NCBI GenBank assembly: GCA_028287225.1
Contig: JAQBPZ010000060.1
Location: 1 to 11,717 of the forward strand
Source: Gemmatimonadota bacterium
Lineage (GTDB): Bacteria > Gemmatimonadota > Gemmatimonadetes > Gemmatimonadales > Gemmatimonadaceae
Direction of reading: 5' to 3'
Length of the DNA: 11,717 nt
Shown: positions 1-6,795 of the stretch, in pieces
Numbering within the stretch: position 1 is the stretch's first letter
Layout of the letters: each line of letters starts with the position of its first letter
Notes under the pieces: model-generated
The model's database searches: none
What the model was told of the DNA's origin: nothing
The model's input: the letters and a program-made list of their open reading frames with translations, nothing else
Translations under genes and position numbers: made by a program

Positions 1-158
1 CCCGCGATGCCCGCTCCGGCGCCTCATCCCGGGCCGGCGGTGACGTCGACCGACGTGAGCACGCCGATCGGCGGCGCCCCCACGAACAGGCCGGTGCCGC
101 GCCCCCCATCGTCCGCACGGCCCTGAGCGCGCGGCGAGCATTCCCCGAGGAGGATTCG

Positions 159-773
159 ATGGCTGACGAGACGAGTGGCCGCGCGCGCGACCAGCGCGAT
201 GACGAGACCAGGGGCGACGACACCGGCGCGCGCGACGCCGAGGGTGCCGAGCGGGATACCGACGCCGGCCACCGGCTGAGCCGGCTCGAGGACTACGAGG
301 TGGACGACGGCTATCCCGACATCCGCGGCTGGCCCGTGCGTGGCAGCAACGGGCGCGAGATCGGGGTCGTGGGCGACCTGCTCGTGGACACCGACCTCCT
401 CGAGGTCGCGGCCGTCGACGTCCATGTCGGCGTGGGCGCCGCGGGAGTGCGCGGCAACGTGATCGGCGCGGCACGCGTCCCGATCGAGTCCGTGCAGATC
501 CGCCCCGATCGCTACATCGTCATCGACGTCGACCTCATCCCCTGCGAGGACGTGGTGGAGCTGGCCGGCGACGGAGGCGGTACGGCGCGGCGGGTGCCGT
601 GCGGCCAGATCGGCATCCGGCGGCGCACGGAGTCCGAGCGGGCGGCGCGGCCGGCGGACGCGGAGGTCGTGCGGCACACCGTGGAGGGCAGCGACGCGGC
701 TTCGTCTGCCGAGCCGCGTCAGGGCAGCCCCGTCGCCCGGCCGTCGGCCGGCGATTCGGTGCGCGATCGATAG
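159..773 (+). CDS. PRC-barrel domain protein
   Basis: Predicted 204-residue soluble protein with one PRC-barrel domain at about residues 44-122. The recognisable pattern is DYEVDDGYPDIRGWPV, then NGREIGVVGDLLVD, then an I(G)AARVPIESVQI strand and RYIVIDV. PRC-barrels are small beta-barrels found in ribosome maturation factor RimM, photosynthetic reaction centre subunit H and many stress-linked bacterial proteins; the substrate here cannot be told. The first 40 residues are highly charged (Arg/Asp/Glu) and probably disordered, and the last 70 are low in recognisable structure. The ATG is preceded by a near-perfect Shine-Dalgarno sequence (GAGGAGG, about 6 bases upstream), which fixes the start. 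It is the only plus-strand gene and converges on the YqjD/YqjE-like operon through a shared terminator. No signal peptide or membrane segment is visible. The domain call is firm; the function is unknown. Confidence 0.88.
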   Translation: MADETSGRARDQRDDETRGDDTGARDAEGAERDTDAGHRLSRLEDYEVDDGYPDIRGWPVRGSNGREIGVVGDLLVDTDLLEVAAVDVHVGVGAAGVRGNVIGAARVPIESVQIRPDRYIVIDVDLIPCEDVVELAGDGGGTARRVPCGQIGIRRRTESERAARPADAEVVRHTVEGSDAASSAEPRQGSPVARPSAGDSVRDR

Positions 774-798
774 CGGCTGCGCCGGTGCGGAATAGGCG

Positions 799-830
799 AA
801 GGGGCCGGCGAGAATCTCGCCGGCCCCTTT
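799..830. terminator. Bidirectional intrinsic-type terminator between convergent genes
   Basis: The arms AAGGGGCCGGCGAGA (799-813) and TCTCGCCGGCCCCTT (815-829) are exact reverse complements, giving a GC-rich stem of at least 12 bp with a 3-4 base loop. The flanking A and T tracts are short. It lies 25 bases after the PRC-barrel stop and about 38 bases after the DUF3618 stop on the other strand, so it can serve both genes. Confidence 0.8.
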
Positions 831-862
831 GCCGTGCTGCCGTGCTGCCGTGATGCCGTGGT
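831..862. repeat. 8-bp tandem repeat, four units
   Basis: Units GCCGTGCT, GCCGTGCT, GCCGTGAT and GCCGTGGT lie head to tail, followed by a degenerate GCCGGTCA that includes the DUF3618 stop codon. It fills the gap between the terminator and the stop codon. No coding role is visible. It resembles, in position only, the tandem units next to the stop codons at 3693 and 10483. Confidence 0.7.
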
Positions 863-867
863 GCCGG

Positions 868-1338
868 TCAGTCGGCGCGCGGGATGCTCGTGGCGCCGTC
901 CGAGCCGCCCGTCGAGCCGCCCATGCTGGACGATCCCGAGGCTGCGCCGCCCATCGAGCTGGCGAACCCCGAGCCGGTGCCGCGTCCGTCGGTGGGTGCG
1001 CCGATGGCGCGCTTGACGTCGTTGGCCAGCCCCTCGATGCGCTGTTCCACGACTCCGTGGAAGCTGCTCACCACCTGGGAGACGAGCTCGTCGAGCACCG
1101 AGCCGAGGCGGCTGCTGGCGCCCTTCGTTGCCGCCACGGTGACCGCCGCCGACTTCACGTCGGCGCTGGAGCCGCTGAGGAGGACGCCGGCGCCGAGGGC
1201 CAGGGCGAGCGCCGGCCACGGGTTCTCCTTCACCAGCTGTGCGACGTTCATCTTGTTCTCCAGCTCGGACAGGGTATCCGAGATCCGGTTGCGCGTCAGT
1301 TCGATGTCGCGCCGGACGTCAGCCGTTGTTTCAGCCAT
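868..1338 (-). CDS. DUF3618 domain membrane-associated protein
   Basis: 156-residue protein. Residues 1-57 match the DUF3618 pattern: a charged helix (DVRRDIELTRNRISDTLSEL), then KENPWPALALALGAGVLL, a single membrane-anchoring helix at about 41-56. A predicted amphipathic helix follows (78-113), then a Gly/Ser-rich tail (115-147). The ATG at 1338 has a strong Shine-Dalgarno (AAGGAGG, about 8 bases upstream) lying inside the preceding gene, and the two genes overlap by 43 bp, so translation is probably coupled. The same frame stays open to 1980, but that part is antisense or out of frame to better genes and was not used. It is the last gene of the three-gene operon, in the position of yqjK in enterobacteria, though no sequence homology to YqjK is claimed. 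The role is unknown; envelope stress or membrane association is inference. Confidence 0.88.
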   Translation of the reverse strand: MAETTADVRRDIELTRNRISDTLSELENKMNVAQLVKENPWPALALALGAGVLLSGSSADVKSAAVTVAATKGASSRLGSVLDELVSQVVSSFHGVVEQRIEGLANDVKRAIGAPTDGRGTGSGFASSMGGAASGSSSMGGSTGGSDGATSIPRAD

Positions 1339-1724
1339 TCCTTGTCCTCCTTGAGCGTCGCCACCGTTTCCGTTGGGGCGAGCGCAGCCGGCGAGAGCAG
1401 TTGGCGCCCTCGCATTGCGAGCCAGGCGGCGACGCCGCCCGTGATGAGCGCGAACAGGAGCGCTGCGAGCCAGTAGAGGTCTCGGGGCAGCCACTGATCG
1501 CCGATGAGCAGTACGATTCCGGTGAAGAACGCCAGCGTGCCGAGCAGCAGCAGGACGCCGCCGACTGCCGTGAAGGCCGTTCCTCGTCCGGCGGCACCCG
1601 CCGCGGCGCCGAGCTCCAGTCGAGCGAGCCGAATCTCGCCGCGCACGAGCTCGGAGCTCCCCTCCGCGAGCTCGCGGAGGAGGGCCCCGACGCCGCGCCG
1701 GCTGTCCGTGGTGTCGGCCGCCAT
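1296..1724 (-). CDS. YqjE-like / Holin-X superfamily III membrane protein
   Basis: 142-residue membrane protein of the phage-holin-family/YqjE type (PF07332-like). An N-terminal amphipathic segment (LLRELAEGSSELVRGEIRLARLE, 15-37) precedes two membrane helices at about 50-76 and 82-105. A cytoplasmic tail follows with the family's usual ending, TVATLKEDKEWLKQRL (120-135). Despite the holin name, these are ordinary chromosomal proteins, and nothing phage-like is nearby. The ATG at 1724 has the Shine-Dalgarno AAGGGAGG, which overlaps the stop codon of the upstream YqjD-like gene; the 3' end overlaps the DUF3618 gene by 43 bp. Tight coupling of the three genes suggests their products act together at the inner membrane. 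Family assignment is good; the function is unproven even in model organisms. Confidence 0.88.
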   Translation of the reverse strand: MAADTTDSRRGVGALLRELAEGSSELVRGEIRLARLELGAAAGAAGRGTAFTAVGGVLLLLGTLAFFTGIVLLIGDQWLPRDLYWLAALLFALITGGVAAWLAMRGRQLLSPAALAPTETVATLKEDKEWLKQRLTSGATSN

Positions 1725-1735
1725 GCGCGCCTCCC

Positions 1736-2341
1736 TTACTTGCGCAGCGCCTTGCCGAGCAGGTAGCCGAGGCCGACGGCGACGGCCAGCGTGCGGCCCG
1801 GGTGCTCCTTGACCTGCCGCTCGATGCCCGACTTGAGGCCATCGATGTCGGCGTCGCGCAGCCAGTCGGCCGACGCCTGGAGGCCGCCGGCGAGCTGGTT
1901 GGCCGCCGCGCCGAGCTGCGGGGTATCGGCCAGCATGCCGGCGCTGCCGCCCGTGGCCGCGGAGCCGGCGATCTGCCCACCGCCCGCGCCCTGCTGGCGG
2001 AGCCGCTCGGCGCCCGACTCCAGGGCGTCGGCGATGGTGGTCTTCAGGTTGCCCGCGCGATCGCGGACGGTGCTGCCGACGTCGGCGAGCTTGTCGCCGG
2101 CCGAGCTCGCGGCCGACTTGGCGCGATCGGCCAGCTCACCGGCCTGCTCCGTGGCGTTCTCGCGCGAGAACCCGCCCGCGCCGCCCGTGCTGCCGCCGTT
2201 GCTGCTTCCGCCGGACGAGCCCGTACCCTGCGAACCGCCCTGCGAACCGGCCTGCGAGCCCGTGCTCGCGCCATAGCTGCCGCCGGTGGTCCCGCTGCCA
2301 GTGTTCTGCGAACCAAAGGTGTCGTTCGAGTTGCTTTCCAT
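1736..2341 (-). CDS. DUF883/YqjD-like tail-anchored protein with Gly/Ser/Gln-rich N-terminus
   Basis: 201-residue protein in three parts. Residues 1-57 are low complexity (Gly, Ser, Gln, Thr, Asn; repeats of the GSQ type). Residues 60-118 are Ala/Lys/Asp/Glu-rich helix of LEA-like or CsbD/DUF883-like character (ELADRAKSAASSAGDKL, VRDRAGNLKTTIADAL). The C-terminus, EHPGRTLAVAVGLGYLLGKALRK, has the 'proline-Gly-Arg then small hydrophobic helix' ending seen in YqjD/ElaB proteins; E. coli YqjD is known to bind ribosomes at the inner membrane in stationary phase. The start at 2341 has GGAGA about 7 bases upstream. It is first in the operon with the YqjE-like and DUF3618 genes, the order seen for yqjD-yqjE. 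The long Gly/Ser/Gln leader is unlike enterobacterial YqjD. Family placement is moderate; function is inference from family and context. Confidence 0.82.
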   Translation of the reverse strand: MESNSNDTFGSQNTGSGTTGGSYGASTGSQAGSQGGSQGTGSSGGSSNGGSTGGAGGFSRENATEQAGELADRAKSAASSAGDKLADVGSTVRDRAGNLKTTIADALESGAERLRQQGAGGGQIAGSAATGGSAGMLADTPQLGAAANQLAGGLQASADWLRDADIDGLKSGIERQVKEHPGRTLAVAVGLGYLLGKALRK

Positions 2342-2548
2342 GTCTGTCTCCGACGTGTGAGGGCCTGCGGACGAATGCAGAGCCCATGCCGGGACGAAAC
2401 CGGGCGCGTGACCGTCGCTGCGCTCGGTCTTCCGCTGGACGGGCGCTCGCGCTGCTCGCTTGGCGGAAACCCCTCAGCCGTGCCGCCAAGGGCGGCGTAG
2501 CCGCCCGCCCGCCAAGGCGTCGCGCCGGAGGCGGGCGCCGCCCGGCCT
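2342..2548. other. Intergenic region with GC-rich hairpins
   Basis: No gene is visible between the bacilliredoxin stop and the YqjD-like start. The region holds a perfect 7-bp stem, GGGCGGC/GCCGCCC, with a three-base loop (2490-2506), a longer-range inverted pair CTTGGCGG (2459-2466)/CCGCCAAG (2483-2490), and GACCG/CGGTC arms (2410-2414 and 2425-2429) around the core TCGCTGCGCT. The 12-mer GTCGCTGCGCTC at 2414-2425 recurs exactly at 3570-3581 inside the large palindrome. The hairpins nearest 2500 could end transcription from the bacilliredoxin gene, but they lack a U tract on the minus strand. Confidence 0.5.
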
Positions 2549-2965
2549 TTACTGGCAGTACTGGTCGAAGGCGCCAACGAGGTCGTTCGCGATCTGGTCG
2601 GCCGTGCGGCCCTCGATCTGGTAGCGCTCCAGCATGAAGACGAGCTTGCCGTCCTTGAGGAGCCCGATCTGCGGGGAGCTCGGGGCGTAGCCGGTGAAGT
2701 AGCTGCGCGCGCGCGCGGCGGCTTCCGTATCCTGGCCGGCGAACACGGTGGTGAGCTGGTCGGGCTTCACGCGGTGCTGGAGCGCGCTCGCCACGGCGGG
2801 CCGCGCATTGCGCGCCGCGCAGCCGCACACCGAGTTCACGACCACGAGGGTCGTGCCCTTCGCGTCCTTGAGGCGCGCATCCACGTCCTGGGCGGTGCGC
2901 AGCTCGTCGATGCCGAGGCGGGTGAGCTCCTGGCGCATCGGGGTGACGAAACGTTCATCGTACAT
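2549..2965 (-). CDS. Bacilliredoxin (BrxA/BrxB, YphP/YqiW family)
   Basis: 138 residues, the normal family length. Bacilliredoxins are thioredoxin-fold proteins that in Firmicutes remove bacillithiol from proteins. Family hallmarks here are VVVNSVCGCAA with the CGC active site (Cys47 and Cys49), the TVFAGQD segment, the GYAPSSPQIGLLKDGKLVFML strand-turn-strand with its cis-proline region (95-98), and the ERYQIEGR motif (113-120). A further Cys137 lies next to the C-terminus. The start at 2965 (MYDERFV) agrees with the family N-terminus; only a weak AGAGG sits upstream. It lies 42 bases downstream of the GroES-like gene on the same strand and is probably co-transcribed. Whether this organism makes bacillithiol is not visible, so the partner thiol is uncertain. 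It acts in the cytoplasm. Confidence 0.93.
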   Translation of the reverse strand: MYDERFVTPMRQELTRLGIDELRTAQDVDARLKDAKGTTLVVVNSVCGCAARNARPAVASALQHRVKPDQLTTVFAGQDTEAAARARSYFTGYAPSSPQIGLLKDGKLVFMLERYQIEGRTADQIANDLVGAFDQYCQ

Positions 2966-3007
2966 CGGTCGGCCTCTGGTCTGGTGTGCTGTGCTGTGTC
3001 GCGACGC

Positions 3008-3367
3008 CTACTCCCGCACGAGGGCGAGGATCGCCGCCTGCGGGACCACGAGATAGCGCTCGGATTCGAAGGTGATCTCCACGGCCGCCTTGCGAAAGAA
3101 CAGCGCATAGTCGCCGCGGCGCGCCTGCATGGGCACGAAGCGCGTCTCGCGCGTCGGCTCCTTCCACGGCTCGTCGCCGGCCGCGGCATCGAGGCTCGGC
3201 ATGGGATGGCCCGGCCCCGTGGCGACGATGGTCCCGCCCTGCACCGCCTGGCTGTCCAGTGCCGTCGACGGCAGGTAGAGCCCCACCTTGGTGCGCTCCT
3301 GCCCCTCCTCGACCTGCACGAGGACGCGGTCCCCGACCACGATCAGTTCCTTGTCGTTGCGAATCAT
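3008..3367 (-). CDS. Divergent GroES-like co-chaperone
   Basis: 119 residues with a GroES/Cpn10 fold signature: VVGDRVLVQVEEGQERTKVG (10-29), LYLPSTA (30-36), then VQGGTIVATGPGHPMP (42-57), GDYALFF (85-91) and a C-terminal YLVVPQAAILALVRE strand (105-119). It differs from canonical GroES (about 95-97 residues): a charged insert lies at about residues 54-80, and the mobile-loop tripeptide that docks on GroEL (Ile-Val-Leu in E. coli) corresponds here to Leu-Tyr-Leu (30-32). No groEL is adjacent. It is thus probably a paralogue rather than the main GroES, perhaps tuned to an alternative chaperonin or function; that is inference. It is upstream of the bacilliredoxin in the same orientation. No Shine-Dalgarno precedes the ATG at 3367; a TATATT box 6 bases upstream suggests a leaderless message. 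Confidence 0.88.
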   Translation of the reverse strand: MIRNDKELIVVGDRVLVQVEEGQERTKVGLYLPSTALDSQAVQGGTIVATGPGHPMPSLDAAAGDEPWKEPTRETRFVPMQARRGDYALFFRKAAVEITFESERYLVVPQAAILALVRE

Positions 3368-3373
3368 GTCAGG

Positions 3374-3379
3374 AATATA
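3374..3379 (-). promoter_or_regulatory. Candidate -10 box for a leaderless GroES-like transcript
   Basis: On the minus strand TATATT is followed by CCTGAC and then the ATG at 3367, so transcription would start at or next to the start codon. It is an AT-rich spot in GC-rich sequence, and the gene lacks a Shine-Dalgarno. No convincing -35 box is visible, so this is a weak call. Confidence 0.4.
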
Positions 3380-3403
3380 TCGGTCGGGGCGCGGAGAGGT
3401 TCC

Positions 3404-3692
3404 GGACGGGATCAGGAATCAGTCAGGGATCAGGGATCAGGGATTGGGAACTGACCGGGACGCCACCCAGACCGCCGCTGTCACCCCGCACGAGCGCAGC
3501 GAGTGTCGGGGCATACTGTCCCGTGCTCATGGCCGGCCCCAGTCACGGGAAAGCATGCCCCGACACGCGGTCGCTGCGCTCCCTCCTGCGGGGTGACTGC
3601 CGTCCGGGGCGCCCAAGCCAGCCCGGTCCGAATGGCGTCCCGGTCAGCTCCTGATTCCTAATCCCTGATCCCTGACTGATCCCTGATCCGTC
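3404..3692. repeat. Long palindromic intergenic element with tandem-repeat arms
   Basis: The stretch between the GroES-like start and the next gene's stop is one imperfect palindrome without a gene. The outer arms (3404-3466 and about 3631-3692) are inverted copies built on repeats of a 7-base GGATCAG-like unit, plus a shared CTGACCGGGACGCCA end (3451-3465) whose complement is at 3633-3647. Inside, 3480-3597 folds again: GTCACCCCGCA (3480-3490) with 3587-3597, GAGCGCAGCGA (3492-3502) with 3571-3581, GTGTCGGGGCAT (3503-3514) with 3555-3566, and TCCCGTG (3519-3525) with 3544-3550. The right end touches the stop codon at 3693. It may be a non-autonomous mobile repeat, a transcript-end hairpin, or both. 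The CGAGCGCAGCGAG core recalls interspersed repeats of several bacterial phyla, from memory only. Confidence 0.85.
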
Positions 3693-4199
3693 TCACGCCT
3701 CGGGCTCGGCCTCGGCCGGCGTGCGGATCCCCGAGCGGCGGATGAGCAGGATCACCCCGGCGAGCACGGCGGCCCACACGCACACCACCAGCTCACTGTA
3801 GAGCAGGAAGCGCAGCGCCATGCTCGGCCAGTCGTGGAAGTCGGCGCGCGCCGTGCCCTCGGGCTCCCGCCGCGCCGCGATCAGGAGCAGGCTGGTGGCC
3901 ATGGCGCCGGCCGTCACGACCAGCGAGAAGATCGGCGCCCGCCAGAGCCACCGCTGGAGCGAGAAGTTCGCGAGGTGCGCGGTCGTCATCCCGACCAGGA
4001 TGACGACGGCCACCACGATCGACGCGATGAACACGAGCGTGCTCGAGCGCCCCATCGTGAAGGTCACGGCGCGCAGCAGCCGCAGCACCACGCCGGTGAG
4101 GAGGGCCATCTCCACCAGCGACATCGAGAGGCGGCGGAACGCCGCCGGCTCCTCCATGGCCCGCCAGTCGATCGTCTGTCGCGGAAAGAACGTGGGCAT
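3693..4199 (-). CDS. Four-helix integral membrane protein, unknown function
   Basis: 168-residue protein with four predicted membrane helices at about residues 26-48, 54-74, 89-108 and 127-153. The loop between the third and fourth carries charged residues and a DFHDWPSMALRF segment (120-131). The C-terminus is acidic (TPAEAEPEA). I do not recognise a family. The ATG at 4199 (MPTFFPRQ) is supported by GGAG about 6 bases upstream. Upstream in the same direction, after a 92-base gap, is the hybrid histidine kinase; the gap contains a long-loop inverted pair (4219-4229 with 4263-4273) that could attenuate transcription. Co-transcription with the kinase is plausible but not shown. The same frame remains open far upstream, but there it is antisense-like Arg/Ala/Gly-rich translation overlapping the kinase and is not coding. 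Confidence 0.8.
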   Translation of the reverse strand: MPTFFPRQTIDWRAMEEPAAFRRLSMSLVEMALLTGVVLRLLRAVTFTMGRSSTLVFIASIVVAVVILVGMTTAHLANFSLQRWLWRAPIFSLVVTAGAMATSLLLIAARREPEGTARADFHDWPSMALRFLLYSELVVCVWAAVLAGVILLIRRSGIRTPAEAEPEA

Positions 4200-4291
4200 C
4201 GTGCTCCAAGGTGTCACCGCGCGTCCGGGCCGGCAAGCGGGTCTGCTGCGTGCGCGTGACGACCCGGGCGCGCGATGAGACGGGTGCCGCG

Positions 4292-6772
4292 CTACTTCGC
4301 GACGTACGGCGAGCCGCGCATCACGGCGATCAGCGCCTCCTCGATACGGTCGAAGGCGAACGGCTTGGTGAGCACCGGCTGCCGCGAGACGCTGCCGCGG
4401 GCCGTGCCCATCACCAGATCGCCCGTGATGAAGATGGTGCGCGCCGCCAGGCCGGGCCGCTCCAGCCGCAGCTGCTCGTGAAACGCGTAGCCGTCCATGC
4501 GCGGCATGCGCAGGTCGCAGACGACGGCGTCCAGCCCCACGGTGCGCGTGAGGTGGAGCGCCGCCAGGCCGTCCTCCGCCGCGAGCACGGTGAAGCCGCG
4601 CAGCTGGCCGAACGCCTCCATCCCGCTGCGCAGCGCGGGCTCGTCGTCCACGAAGAGCAGCCGGATGCCGGCCAGCGGCGAGCGCAGGGCGAACGGCGAG
4701 GCCTCCTTGCCCGCCTCCTCGTTCGCGGCCGGCATCCCGTCGGCCGGAAGCGTCACCCGGAACGTCGTGCCCTCCGGGCCGGTCTCGGCCACGGTGATGC
4801 GCCCGCCGTGAGTCGTGATGATCCCGTAGCTCACGCTCAGGCCGAGCCCCGTGCCCTCCCCCTCCTTCTTGGTGGTGAAGAAGGGCTCGAAGATGTGCGC
4901 GCGCGCCGCGGGCGCGATGCCCGGCCCGGTGTCGGACACCTCGAGCACCACGTCCGCCCCGTCGAGGAAGGTCCGCACGCCGAGCGTGCCGCCCCCCGAC
5001 GACGCCATCGCCTGCACCGCATTGGTGAGCAGATTGAGGCACACCTGCTGAACCTGTCGCGGATCGCCGATCACCGAGGGCAGGTCGGGCGCGAGGCTCG
5101 CCTCCACGCGGACACGCGACTCGGCGAACTGGTACTGCCGGATGCGCAGCGTGCGCGCCACGATGACGCTGACGTCGAGTGGGGCCTGCTGCGGCTCGCT
5201 GCGCCGCGCGAACGCGAGCAGGTCCTTCACCACCTGGCTCGCCCGCAGCGTCTCGGCGCGGATCACCTCGATGGACTCGCGCTGCTCGGTGGTGAGCGCG
5301 CCATCGCGCAGGAGGAGCTGGGCGAAGGCGCTGATGCTGCTCAGCGGATTGTTGACCTCGTGCGCCACGCCGGCCACCAGCTCGCCGACCGCGGCGAGCC
5401 GGTCCGCCTCCGTGAGCCGCACGCGCATCTCGCGCTCCGCCGTCATGTCGCGACCCACCAGCAGCGCGCTCGGCGGGTCTGCCTCGGGCAGGCGGCTCCC
5501 CGCGAGGGCGACGACGCGCGTGCCGGCGCCCGCCACGCTCACGTGCACCTCCACCCGCGAGGGCGCGCCGGCGAAGGCGCGCGCGAGCGCGTCCTCGAGC
5601 GCGGGCCGGTCGTCGGGCTGCACCAGCTCGAGCAGGGTGCGTCCCACCACCTGGTGCGGCTCCAGCCCGAACACCGCCTGCACGGCGTCGTTGGCCTCGC
5701 GGATGCGCCCCGTGGCCTGGAGCACGGTGAGCACGGCGTCGGGCGCGGCGCGGAACAGCGTGCGGAAGCGCCACTCGGCCTGCCGCATCGTCTCGAACAG
5801 CTCCGCATTCGCGAGCGCCACGGACAGGAGGTCCGCCATCGCCTCCACCCGCTCGAGCTCCAGCGTGGAGAACTCGCGCGCCTCGGCCAGCGCGAGCGTC
5901 ACGGCGCCGATGCGCTCGCCGCGCCGCTGCACGGGGACGATGGCCATGCCGCGCATGGACTGCTCCTGCGCGAACCAGGACGCGTGCACCTGGTGGCGGT
6001 GCGCCTGCACGTCATGCGTGCTCCAGCGCCCCCCGGACCGGATCACGCGGCCCATCGCGGAGCCGGCCATGGGGAGGTGCTCGCCCGACAGGCCGGCGAG
6101 CGAGCCGCTCGCCGCCGCGATCTCGATGACGCCGTCGTGGTTTACCAGCCCGAGGGCCGCGCCGTCGGCCTGGGCGATGTCACCCGCGGCCTCGAGGAAG
6201 CGGTCGAGCACGTGGCGCGGGTTGAGCTCGAGCGTGATCTGCTGGCCGAGCCACCACATGCGGTGCAGCACGCGCTGAGCGTCGTCCAGCTCCACGGTGC
6301 GCTCCACGACGCGCTGCTCCAGCGTCGCGCTCACCTCCTGCTCCGCGGAGATGCGCGCCTGGAGCGCGGCGGCGGCGCGACGCTGCACCGTCAGGGAGAA
6401 GTTCCCGTAGAGGGCGAGCAGCGCATTGAGCGCGGCGATCGCGATCGCCAGCTCGAGGCTGGAGGACGCCTGGAGCCCGAGCAGGAGATTGCTGCGGGGC
6501 ACCACGAGGATCCACAGCTCGCCCACGGCGAGCCCCGCCGCGAGCAGGGCAAAGGCGCCGAACACCACGCGCACCGTGCCGCGCGAGGGCTGCGCGATCG
6601 CGAGGGCCGCCGCCGCGAACAGGGTGCAGGCGAGGATCAGCGCGGCGCCGAGCGGCGCGGAGGTGGCATCCCACGGGCTCGCGAGGAGCACGCCGAACAG
6701 GACGACGCACGCGAGCTGCGAGCCCGCGATGAGCCGCGAGGTCAGGCTCCCTGGGGCGACGTCGGGCAGCAT
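4292..6772 (-). CDS. Membrane hybrid sensor histidine kinase with C-terminal receiver
   Basis: About 826 residues: four membrane helices (about 15-122), a helical linker, a GAF-like domain (about 187-327), a PAS domain (about 332-445), a HisKA dimerisation domain (phospho-acceptor His471 in GVAHEVNNPLSS), a HATPase_c domain and a receiver. The ATPase boxes are complete: N-box LNLLTNAVQA (Asn584), DTGPGI (614-619), FEPFFTTK, and GEGTGLGLS (638-646). The receiver (703-817) has all key residues: Asp709/Asp710, phospho-acceptor Asp753 (VVCDLRMP), Thr783 and Lys803. It should autophosphorylate and pass the phosphate to its own receiver; the signal is unknown. No output domain is present, so a separate phosphotransfer or regulator partner is expected. 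The ATG at 6772 is 23 bases after the lepB stop; a GTG at 6826 would add 18 residues and overlap lepB. Neither has a Shine-Dalgarno. The ATG is preferred because it avoids overlap. Confidence 0.93.
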   Translation of the reverse strand: MLPDVAPGSLTSRLIAGSQLACVVLFGVLLASPWDATSAPLGAALILACTLFAAAALAIAQPSRGTVRVVFGAFALLAAGLAVGELWILVVPRSNLLLGLQASSSLELAIAIAALNALLALYGNFSLTVQRRAAAALQARISAEQEVSATLEQRVVERTVELDDAQRVLHRMWWLGQQITLELNPRHVLDRFLEAAGDIAQADGAALGLVNHDGVIEIAAASGSLAGLSGEHLPMAGSAMGRVIRSGGRWSTHDVQAHRHQVHASWFAQEQSMRGMAIVPVQRRGERIGAVTLALAEAREFSTLELERVEAMADLLSVALANAELFETMRQAEWRFRTLFRAAPDAVLTVLQATGRIREANDAVQAVFGLEPHQVVGRTLLELVQPDDRPALEDALARAFAGAPSRVEVHVSVAGAGTRVVALAGSRLPEADPPSALLVGRDMTAEREMRVRLTEADRLAAVGELVAGVAHEVNNPLSSISAFAQLLLRDGALTTEQRESIEVIRAETLRASQVVKDLLAFARRSEPQQAPLDVSVIVARTLRIRQYQFAESRVRVEASLAPDLPSVIGDPRQVQQVCLNLLTNAVQAMASSGGGTLGVRTFLDGADVVLEVSDTGPGIAPAARAHIFEPFFTTKKEGEGTGLGLSVSYGIITTHGGRITVAETGPEGTTFRVTLPADGMPAANEEAGKEASPFALRSPLAGIRLLFVDDEPALRSGMEAFGQLRGFTVLAAEDGLAALHLTRTVGLDAVVCDLRMPRMDGYAFHEQLRLERPGLAARTIFITGDLVMGTARGSVSRQPVLTKPFAFDRIEEALIAVMRGSPYVAK

Positions 6773-6795
6773 GCGCGCGGCGGCGGGTGCGTCGA

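Noticed and set aside
1..126. Plus-strand open frame of 41 codons running in from the left edge and ending TGA at 124-126
   Set aside because: Pro/Ala-rich, too short and without a motif. It could be the tail of an upstream gene, but nothing supports this.
1296..1724. Phage holin as a sign of a prophage
   Set aside because: PF07332/YqjE-type proteins are chromosomal envelope proteins. No lysin, capsid, integrase or attachment site is present.
1339..1980. Upstream extension of the DUF3618 frame
   Set aside because: It overlaps the YqjE-like and YqjD-like genes in another frame and is low-complexity Arg/Ser/Ala. The ATG at 1338 has a strong Shine-Dalgarno.
3404..3692. CRISPR array
   Set aside because: The repeated units are 7-8 bases, contiguous and inverted between arms; there are no regular spacers and no cas genes.
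4200..5774. Upstream extension of the four-helix protein frame
   Set aside because: It runs out of frame through the kinase gene and reads as Arg/Gly/Ala-rich sequence with no motif.
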